This document shows positions 58,826 to 64,000 of a stretch of 64,000 bases of DNA, piece by piece. Under the pieces are notes generated by a model, which worked only from the letters and a program-made list of their open reading frames with translations, had not been told where the DNA came from and did no database searches. This DNA comes from Candidatus Dormiibacterota bacterium (lineage in GTDB: Bacteria; Vulcanimicrobiota; Vulcanimicrobiia; Vulcanimicrobiales; Vulcanimicrobiaceae). Position 1 is the first letter of the stretch. Every line of letters begins with the position of its first letter. The stretch lies in assembly GCA_035532035.1 (NCBI GenBank), contig DATKRS010000009.1, positions 47,376 through 111,375 of the forward strand. The letters are read 5' to 3'. The position numbers were made by a program, and so were the translations under genes.

Positions 58826-61759
58826 TTGGAGGCACCTTCGCCGGCTCGGGCGCGTTTGCAACTCTTCGGCACGCCGCTTCTCTATGACGGCGCGGGGGGG
58901 TCGCGCCTCGCTCTGCCCGCGAAAAGCCTTGCTCTACTAGCTCTGCTCGCAATCGAACACGACCGTCCGCATCTGCGCGCGCGGCTCGCCGAACGTTTAT
59001 GGCCCGAGGTTACCGACGAAGAAGCGCGCGCAAACCTCCGCCGGCATCTCCACCTGCTCGCGCACGCGCTGCCCGCGAATGCGCTCATCCTGACGAAGAA
59101 CGGCGTGCAATGGAACCATGCTGCGCTCGACGCCGACGTTATCTTCTTTCTCACATCTTCGTCCGACCCGCAACACCTGCGCGGCGCGGTGTCACTTTGG
59201 AGTGGCGAGCTTTGCGCGGGCATCCACGACGACGCATTGGAAGAAGGCCGAACCGTGCTCGCTCGGCGCTACGCTTCGATGCTGCGAACGCTCTTCGAAG
59301 CATCCCGTGACGAAGGCGACGCTACAGCCTGTACGACGTATTTGGAGCGCCTCTGCGCTTTCGATCCGCTCGACGAACGCACGATCCGCGCACTTATGGA
59401 AGTGCGCACGCAGACCGGCGATCGCGCCGGGGCCTTGCGCGAATACAACGCACTCGTCCAACGTTTGCGCATCGAACTCGAAACCGAACCCGAGCAGGCG
59501 ACGACGGAGCTATTCCGGCGCATTCTCTACGGTGACGCAACCGCCGCAGCGGCGCATAATTTCATTCCATTTTCCACCTCCTTCGTGGGCCGCGAGATCG
59601 AGCTCGATGCTATCGCGCAGGCGCTGAAAACCTGCCGCGTCATTTCGCTGACCGGGCCGGCGGGCGTCGGAAAGACTCGCTTGGCGTGCCGTAGTGCGAT
59701 GAATCACCTCGGCGCCTATCCCGGCGGCGTATGGTTCGTCGACGTGAGTGTAGCGCGCAGTCGCGCGGAGTTGCGGGCGCGAACGGCGCAGGTCCTGGAA
59801 ACAGCAAGATCGGCCGGTACTGGGGTCGATTTGAAACGTCTCCTAATCCTAGACAACTGCGAACATGTGCTCGAAGAAGCGCGGGAGTTCGTCGACGAGC
59901 TGTTGGCTGAGACCACGACGCAGTTCCTGGTAACGAGTCGCCAACGCCTTTCCTGCGCGTCCGAGCACGTGATTCCGGTCGCGCCCTTGCCCGTGCCTCC
60001 CGAGCTCACTGCGTATCGTGCAGACGAGATCGCGCAGTATTCGGCCGCCAGGCTTCTTCTCGAGCGTGCGGTTACCGTGGCCCCGTCGTTCCGCATAAAT
60101 CCAGAGAACGCGCATGCCCTCGTGGATGTCCTACGGCGCCTTGACGGCTTGCCGCTTGCAATCGAGCTCGTAGCGGCGCGCGCAAATCTGTTAACGATGG
60201 AAGGCATTCGCAAACGTCTCGACGATCGCTCGCGTGCCTTCGCGAACCGCGCCGCGCCTTCACGCCATACTACCCTGAACGATGCGCTGGCGTGGAGCGT
60301 GGAATTGCTCTCCGACCAAGAGCGTCTCCTGTTCGAGCGCGTCGCCGTCTTTCCATCGTCGTTTGACATGGAGGCAGCAGAGGCGATTTGCGGCGACGGG
60401 CGAATCGACGTCGTTGCCACCCTTTCCGAATTGGTCGAGGCCTCGTTGGTCGGCACCATTCTCGACGGCGATAGCGCGCGATACTCGCTTCTCGTAACCA
60501 CGCGCTCCTTCGCAAGCCTTTACTTGCAAGCGTCCGGCGAGTGGGACGCCGTTCGATACGGACACGCTCGGTATTTTGCCACGATTGCCGAAGCACTCCG
60601 AAAGATCGACGCCTCGGAAGTCGAGGAACGCATCAATGCCTTGCGCTCAGATCTCGGCAACTTCGTCGCCGCCCTCGAGTGGTGCATCGAGTGCGACGAC
60701 TTTGAAATCGGTGCGCGCCTCGTCGCTGGTGTGGCTCGGTACATGACGCAGCATGCGAATTGCCGACAATATCTCAGCCTATCTGAACGTTTTCTGGAAC
60801 AGGTGGCAGCGTCGCAGCCGCCTTCAGAGGAACTCGCGTTGTGCTATCGCGCTGCCGGAATTCTTTCCAACACCTGCACGGAGTGGGGCCGTGCGCGCCG
60901 ATACAACGAGCGTGCGCGAGATATCTTCGCAGCAATTGGGAACCACAGAGCCGCTTCCAACGCGCAGGCTGCACTCGCCGCAGCGGAGATCGAGGCTGGT
61001 AATTTCGAGAAGGCGGAGCGTTTGCTCCTCGAAGTCCTACGCGAGCAAGAGCACGTGGACGACGGGAACACGCTCGGCCGTACGCTGAACTTTCTCGGTG
61101 CCTTGTATCTGTCGACCGGACGCCTTGATGAGGCTCGAATCCACCTGACACGTTGCCTCGAAGTATTCCGAGCGCTCGGCGACATGAACAACGTGAGCGT
61201 GGCGCTAAAGAACCTTGCTCTGGTCGAGTACCACGCCGGTGATTTGCGCGCGGCAACCGAGCGCATAGAAGCAGCGTTAGCCTTGCGCGCAACGCATCAC
61301 GACGTTCTCAGATTCGTCGACGCAGTCAACCTTCAAGGGACGATCCTTCGGCGACAAGGACGCCTCCCTCAGGCGCTGGGCAGACACGCGGACGCGTTGG
61401 AACATCTGGTGCGGCTCGAAGAGTGCCGCCTCATTGCGGACGTTCTCGAAGACGTGGCACATTCGTGCGCCGAGGCCGGCGACGCCCACACCGCCGCGCT
61501 TGCCGCAGGGGTGGCGTCATCGATTCGATCGAGGCTCGGTGCTCCGATGGACCCGGTTACCGCCTCTTCCTGGGATGAGCTCGGGGAGCGGCTCCGCTTC
61601 GCGCTGGGGCCAGACGCGTTCCAAACAATTTTCGGCCGAGGGGCGGGTGCTGCGCGTAGCGCCGTACTGGCGGAAATCACCGCGGCCGTACGGGCCACTG
61701 CTCGGGCCCCTGTTCGCTTTTCCCGCCTGACGGAGTCACAACCAGATAGTGGGTTCTAA
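58826..61759 (+). CDS. SARP/AfsR-type regulator: winged helix, BTAD, NB-ARC ATPase and TPR
   Basis: About 977 residues. Start uncertain: TTG at 58826 is the most likely codon; the frame opens earlier inside the LuxR-type gene. Order of parts: OmpR-type winged helix (RLQLFGTPLLYDG to ALILTKNGVQW), bacterial transcriptional activation domain (LYLERLCAFDPLDERTIRAL-type helices), an NB-ARC/STAND core with P-loop ISLTGPAGVGKTRLACR, Walker B LLILDNCEHVL, RLDGLPLAIELVAARA, a winged-helix region, then TPR-like helices. This class activates genes when a ligand reaches the sensor. Its last two residues, GF, come from the left end of the transposon. Confidence 0.88.
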   Translation: MEAPSPARARLQLFGTPLLYDGAGGSRLALPAKSLALLALLAIEHDRPHLRARLAERLWPEVTDEEARANLRRHLHLLAHALPANALILTKNGVQWNHAALDADVIFFLTSSSDPQHLRGAVSLWSGELCAGIHDDALEEGRTVLARRYASMLRTLFEASRDEGDATACTTYLERLCAFDPLDERTIRALMEVRTQTGDRAGALREYNALVQRLRIELETEPEQATTELFRRILYGDATAAAAHNFIPFSTSFVGREIELDAIAQALKTCRVISLTGPAGVGKTRLACRSAMNHLGAYPGGVWFVDVSVARSRAELRARTAQVLETARSAGTGVDLKRLLILDNCEHVLEEAREFVDELLAETTTQFLVTSRQRLSCASEHVIPVAPLPVPPELTAYRADEIAQYSAARLLLERAVTVAPSFRINPENAHALVDVLRRLDGLPLAIELVAARANLLTMEGIRKRLDDRSRAFANRAAPSRHTTLNDALAWSVELLSDQERLLFERVAVFPSSFDMEAAEAICGDGRIDVVATLSELVEASLVGTILDGDSARYSLLVTTRSFASLYLQASGEWDAVRYGHARYFATIAEALRKIDASEVEERINALRSDLGNFVAALEWCIECDDFEIGARLVAGVARYMTQHANCRQYLSLSERFLEQVAASQPPSEELALCYRAAGILSNTCTEWGRARRYNERARDIFAAIGNHRAASNAQAALAAAEIEAGNFEKAERLLLEVLREQEHVDDGNTLGRTLNFLGALYLSTGRLDEARIHLTRCLEVFRALGDMNNVSVALKNLALVEYHAGDLRAATERIEAALALRATHHDVLRFVDAVNLQGTILRRQGRLPQALGRHADALEHLVRLEECRLIADVLEDVAHSCAEAGDAHTAALAAGVASSIRSRLGAPMDPVTASSWDELGERLRFALGPDAFQTIFGRGAGAARSAVLAEITAAVRATARAPVRFSRLTESQPDSGF
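61744..61751. repeat. Target-site duplication, left copy
   Basis: AGATAGTG, identical to 63866-63873, flanks the transposon. Eight bases is the usual target duplication of IS1595-family elements. Confidence 0.9.
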
Positions 61760-61772
61760 TATACTTGACGCC
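61752..61772 (+). repeat. Left terminal inverted repeat
   Basis: 21 bp beginning GGTTCTAATATACTTG; exact reverse complement of 63845-63865. Confidence 0.95.
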
Positions 61773-61832
61773 TCTGCCTACCGAGCGGTATGGCAGCGAG
61801 GACAGGGCGGCGCTGAAAGTCGGTGTCTGCGG

Positions 61833-62051
61833 CTAGGCCGCTTTCCGGTCTTTAATCCGCGACCAGAGCAGGCGGAAGCCAATGAATGCGGACACCGGAA
61901 GCAGGATGGCCCGCCAATCCGGGGCTCCCGAGTTCTCAAAAGCGGCAGCGCCTGCGACGAGATCACCAACCATGAAGTACACGGTTTCGAGGACGTAGTA
62001 GATCGCCAGGGAGAGAACGAGCGCCAGGAGCACCCACCCGACCCTACCCAC
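61833..62051 (-). CDS. Small membrane protein, transposon passenger
   Basis: 72-residue protein with two hydrophobic helices (VGWVLLALVLSLAIYYVLE and a second near ILLPVSAFIGFRLLW) and a basic C-terminus (SRIKDRKAA). GTG at 62051 is selected because AAGAAGG lies about nine bases upstream and it overlaps the end of the 55-residue peptide gene. No family is recognised. Its role in the element is unknown. Confidence 0.55.
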   Translation of the reverse strand: MGRVGWVLLALVLSLAIYYVLETVYFMVGDLVAGAAAFENSGAPDWRAILLPVSAFIGFRLLWSRIKDRKAA

Positions 62052-62211
62052 GCTTACGAGCCTTCTTGAGCCGAGGGTTCTTAATGCTTGGCCGCTTTTT
62101 ACGTTTGGGGCGGGCGGCTTCCAGGGCGTCCACCTCAGCCTTAGGGACATGGGCCAGCGCCGCTACTACCTCATCAAACTCTAGGTCGCCATCGTGCTTG
62201 CTATTGTCCAT
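62044..62211 (-). CDS. 55-residue basic peptide, transposon passenger
   Basis: MDNSKHDGDLEFDEVVAALA opens an acidic, probably helical N-half, and the C-half is very basic (RPKRKKRPSIKNPRLKKARKRG), typical of nucleic-acid contact. A TATACT hexamer 20 bases upstream of the ATG is a possible -10. It overlaps the membrane-protein gene by eight bases. No family known. Confidence 0.5.
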   Translation of the reverse strand: MDNSKHDGDLEFDEVVAALAHVPKAEVDALEAARPKRKKRPSIKNPRLKKARKRG

Positions 62212-62230
62212 ATGGGTTGACACTAGGCGC

Positions 62231-62236
62231 AGTATA
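62231..62236 (-). promoter_or_regulatory. Possible -10 for the small passenger genes
   Basis: TATACT on the minus strand, 20 bases before the 55-residue peptide start. The -35 is poor (TTCATA at 16 bases). Confidence 0.3.
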
Positions 62237-62274
62237 GCACCTTACAATCTCCTATGAAGGCGCGGATCGTGGTG

Positions 62275-62348
62275 CGCGGATGGCTGGACTCGAACCAGCA
62301 TCCCCCCAGTTAGCAGCCGGGCGCTCTTTCCAGTTGAGCTACACCCGC
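62275..62348 (-). tRNA. tRNA with anticodon GCU, class I shape
   Basis: Complete cloverleaf on the minus strand, 74 nt including the discriminator. Acceptor GCGGGTG pairs with CATCCGC (one G-T pair). T8 A9, D stem GCTC/GAGC with loop AACTGGAAA (GG at 18-19). Anticodon stem CCCGG/CTGGG, loop CTGCTAA with T33 and anticodon GCT. Variable loop of five bases, GGGAT. T stem GCTGG/CCAGC with loop TTCGAGT. Discriminator G; no encoded CCA directly after it. GCU is a serine anticodon (AGC/AGU), but serine tRNAs have a long variable arm. It lies inside the transposon. Confidence 0.88.
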
Positions 62349-62414
62349 ACGGCGATCCGAATGTCTCAGGGGCCCGCCGATGCTGCTCACACACCATCCC
62401 GGGCCCCTTTGCTT

Positions 62415-62810
62415 TTACTCCAGGAGCTTCACGCAGTCCGCATCGACGTATTCGATGCCTTCCCGCTTCCCGGACCGCTGAAGCGTAAGGCGGACGTACT
62501 GCCGCTGCTTCGAGGTCCCGGCGATCTCCCTCGGCAGGCGCTGGCATAGCTCCGCGAAGGTTAGCCTCCGGGCGGTGATGCCCTCAAGCACCTTGCGCGA
62601 CTCGCTTAGAGCCCGCGAGGCAGTGGACTTGGGATCGGGCTTAAAGGCATGCCGCCGCCCGCGCTGCGACCGAGGTTTCGGGGCTTTCTCCGAGACGTGG
62701 CCGTTCGTCATGGACTTGGCCCGCGCAATCAAGCGCCGGACCGCCGCCAGATCGGACTCAAGCTCAGATTCTTGTGCCTGGAGCCCCTCCAGGTAACCGA
62801 TGCTGCTCAC
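62415..62810 (-). CDS. Hypothetical helical DNA-binding-like protein, transposon passenger
   Basis: 131 residues from GTG at 62810, which is where the promoter upstream would start transcription. The N-half is a coiled-coil-like helix (YLEGLQAQESELESDLAAVR), then a basic linker (KAPKPRSQRGRRHAFKPDP). The C-half (LTFAELCQRLPREIAGTSKQ ... LTLQRSGKREGIEYVDADCV) has a winged-helix look. No family recognised. It precedes the tRNA by 66 bases and may share its transcript. Confidence 0.6.
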   Translation of the reverse strand: MSSIGYLEGLQAQESELESDLAAVRRLIARAKSMTNGHVSEKAPKPRSQRGRRHAFKPDPKSTASRALSESRKVLEGITARRLTFAELCQRLPREIAGTSKQRQYVRLTLQRSGKREGIEYVDADCVKLLE

Positions 62811-62816
62811 TCGGGC

Positions 62817-62845
62817 AGTATACACTACTCACGCAATACTGGCAA
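62817..62845 (-). promoter_or_regulatory. Promoter inside the transposon, leaderless
   Basis: TTGCCA (62845-62840) and TATACT (62822-62817) with exactly 17 bases between them. The expected start site coincides with GTG 62810 of the 131-residue ORF, so that mRNA has no leader. Confidence 0.65.
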
Positions 62846-62881
62846 ACACGCGTTGCGCTTGCTATGCGAACACCCGTGCGG

Positions 62882-63817
62882 CTAACTCCTGGCGATTAGC
62901 TCCCTGTAGGTCAGGCGTTTTTGGTCGGCTCCGCGTGCCGCGGCCACGAAGCGACGACCGTCGGGATTCCCACTCGCGTTGAAGCGGAACACCTGCTCGG
63001 CAAGGTAGCGGTCCAGGTGCCGAGGATTAACGTGGATATACGTCCCGCCGATGGTGCGCTTGAGAACCGACCAGAATCCTTCGATGTTGTTGGTATGTAC
63101 GTTGCCCCGGACGTACTCTATCGCGTGGTTAATCCATTCGTGCGCCGCGAACCGCTTGCCAATCGCCCAGAAAGACCACGAACCATCGGTCATGAGCGTG
63201 GCATCGGGGCGAATGGACTTAACGAGCTTCGGGAGCATCGTCGCCGCACTTGTGTTCGGAATCGACCACGCTCGCGCTTCGCCTCCGCGCTGCACAAGGC
63301 CGAGGACGCGCGTCTTGCCAAAGTTTCGGTCCCATTTCCCGCCGGCACGGCGATGACGCCGCGCCGCCTTGGAGATATTGACCTTGCCCCCAACGAGCGT
63401 TTCGTCGGCCTCGACCTCCCCGGTAAGCGCCTCCCAGGTCTTACTCTGCATCGCGAGCCGGATGCGATGAAGCATGAACCACGCGGTTTTCTGCGTCACG
63501 CCGAGCGCCCGGTGAACCTCGTAAGAGGACACTCCGTTGCGGTCATTCGTGAGCATCCAGATCGCCGGTAACCACTTATCGAAGCCGACCGGGGAGTCCT
63601 CAAAGACGGTGCCGACCTTGGCGGTGAACTCGCGTTTGCACTCCTTGCAGAGCCAGCGCGGCCGCTTGCCGCCGATATATCGAACGTCGGCGTTCCCACA
63701 GCCCTCGCGGGGGCAGGCAACGCCGTTCGGCCAGCGCAGGTTGGCGAAATACTGCTGGGCTCTTTCGGGGTCGGCAAAGGCGGTAACGGCTTCGAGAAAG
63801 GTGGTCGGCGTATCCAT
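62882..63817 (-). CDS. IS1595-family transposase
   Basis: 311-residue DDE-type transposase. The N-terminal zinc ribbon is CPREGCGNADVRYIGG ... WLCKECKREF. A helix-turn-helix-like part (VSSYEVHRALGVTQKTAWFML) follows. The catalytic core has Asp in EADETLVGGK, Asp in LMTDGSWSFW and a final acidic/Asn block in VHTNNIEGFWSVLKR, as in ISXO2/IS1595 proteins. The start ATG is 28 bases inside the right inverted repeat. It is full length and apparently intact. Confidence 0.94.
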   Translation of the reverse strand: MDTPTTFLEAVTAFADPERAQQYFANLRWPNGVACPREGCGNADVRYIGGKRPRWLCKECKREFTAKVGTVFEDSPVGFDKWLPAIWMLTNDRNGVSSYEVHRALGVTQKTAWFMLHRIRLAMQSKTWEALTGEVEADETLVGGKVNISKAARRHRRAGGKWDRNFGKTRVLGLVQRGGEARAWSIPNTSAATMLPKLVKSIRPDATLMTDGSWSFWAIGKRFAAHEWINHAIEYVRGNVHTNNIEGFWSVLKRTIGGTYIHVNPRHLDRYLAEQVFRFNASGNPDGRRFVAAARGADQKRLTYRELIARS

Positions 63818-63844
63818 GCCTCAAGGATACCGCAAGAGGGTAGC

Positions 63845-63865
63845 GGCGTCAAGTATATTAGAACC
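63845..63865 (-). repeat. Right terminal inverted repeat
   Basis: 21 bp ending in AAGTATATTAGAACC; exact reverse complement of the left end. Confidence 0.95.
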
Positions 63866-63873
63866 AGATAGTG
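63866..63873. repeat. Target-site duplication, right copy
   Basis: AGATAGTG. Joined to the left flank it restores the codons AGT-GAA-GCT-GAA-CCC-TAA, i.e. the original SARP C-terminus SEAEP. Confidence 0.9.
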
Positions 63874-63892
63874 AAGCTGAACCCTAACTATC

Positions 63893-63921
63893 TTGACTAT
63901 TGGCCCTTGGGTGGATAGGCT
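63893..63921 (+). promoter_or_regulatory. Promoter of the right-end gene, leaderless
   Basis: TTGACT (63893-63898) and TAGGCT (63916-63921) 17 bases apart. The ATG follows six bases after the -10, so transcription should start at or next to the A of the start codon; no Shine-Dalgarno is present. Confidence 0.6.
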
Positions 63922-63927
63922 GAAGTC

Positions 63928-64000
63928 ATGGCAACCCAGCTGAAGGTCTCTCCGGGCGAGCTGCTCGAGGAGTATCGGCACGGCTTTCACGACCCCGAGA
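63928..64000 (+). CDS. sufB: Probable Fe-S cluster assembly protein SufB, N-terminus only
   Basis: 24 residues are visible, MATQLKVSPGELLEEYRHGF then HDPE. The EYxxGFHDPE segment resembles the start of SufB proteins (YKYGFHD-type), the scaffold subunit of the SUF complex. The gene runs off the window. This short stretch is thin evidence; other proteins with a similar opening cannot be ruled out. Confidence 0.45.
   Translation, partial: MATQLKVSPGELLEEYRHGFHDPE

Larger units (their letters stand above)
61752..63865. mobile_element. IS1595-type transposon with tRNA and small-protein passengers
   Basis: 2114-bp element bounded by 21-bp perfect inverted repeats and an 8-bp target duplication. 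It carries, on the minus strand, the transposase (62882-63817), a 131-residue helical protein, a tRNA gene with anticodon GCU, a 55-residue basic peptide and a 72-residue membrane protein. Plain IS1595 elements are about 1 kb; half of this one is passenger. It is inserted four codons before the original stop of the SARP regulator gene. Perfect ends and duplication indicate recent insertion. Confidence 0.93.

Overview
The window looks like chromosome from a GC-rich, free-living, diderm bacterium. Outer-membrane TonB-dependent-receptor-like proteins, an RND pump and lipoproteins point to two membranes. GTG and TTG starts are common, often after good Shine-Dalgarno sites, and several promoters sit so close to the start codon that the mRNA should be leaderless. 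My best guess for lineage is a deep-branching phylum such as Eremiobacterota/Vulcanimicrobiota (WPS-2). That rests on the protein families and overall style only, so it is a weak inference.

Layout. 0-3.4 kb: end of a CoA-transferase gene, an acyl-CoA dehydrogenase, a small His/Met/Pro-rich secreted peptide, and the DNA-repair pair mutY-nth. 3.5-9.4 kb: two tandem paralogous TonB-dependent-receptor-like proteins closed by a 14-bp perfect hairpin. 9.6-15.7 kb: lpdA-lipB-lipA-RND transporter, closed by an intrinsic terminator. 15.8-20.5 kb: a secreted beta-rich protein, a GDSL lipoprotein, glutamate dehydrogenase and a decayed NHL-repeat gene. 20.5-30 kb: ychF, a bifunctional-nuclease-family protein, an oligopeptide-binding lipoprotein, MTA phosphorylase with a membrane protein, holB-tmk-R3H/SpoIIIAA-type ATPase, and an arginine/lysine/ornithine-type decarboxylase. 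30-37.6 kb: a flavin monooxygenase, a SnoaL-like protein, then a tight minus-strand run (glycoside hydrolase, Pro-rich anchored protein, pdxS, pdxT, DUF1844, HNH). 37.6-47.6 kb: ispE, an NTP transferase, a UbiX-like protein, a PD-(D/E)XK nuclease plus SF1 helicase pair, a GNAT, dinB, nfo, scpB, scpA and NUDIX. 47.8-48.5 kb: a Phd/PIN toxin-antitoxin pair. 48.8-55.9 kb: a complete glycine cleavage set (gcvT-H-PA-PB) preceded by a thioesterase, a dienoyl-CoA-reductase-like SDR, speE and speD behind a long leader. 56-61.8 kb: a duplicated small-secreted-protein/NHL-lipoprotein unit, a lone LuxR-type HTH and a large SARP/NB-ARC/TPR regulator. 61.75-63.87 kb: a complete IS1595-type transposon. 63.9 kb to the end: the start of a probable sufB.

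How the genes work together. Lipoyl synthesis (lipA, lipB), Lpd and the glycine cleavage proteins form one functional set split between two loci. SpeA-type decarboxylase, SpeD, SpeE and MTA phosphorylase form a spermidine and methylthioadenosine-salvage set; PdxST supplies the PLP that the decarboxylase and GcvP need. mutY, nth, nfo, dinB and the helicase/nuclease pair are base-damage and DNA-processing functions. ScoA, acyl-CoA dehydrogenase, the SDR and the hotdog thioesterase suggest acyl-CoA turnover.

The most unusual item is the transposon. It has 21-bp perfect terminal inverted repeats, an exact 8-bp target duplication (AGATAGTG), an IS1595-type DDE transposase and, inside it, three small passenger ORFs and an intact class-I-shaped tRNA gene with anticodon GCU. 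Bacterial GCU tRNAs are normally serine tRNAs with a long variable arm; this one has a 5-nt variable loop. Insertion replaced only the last four residues of the SARP regulator.
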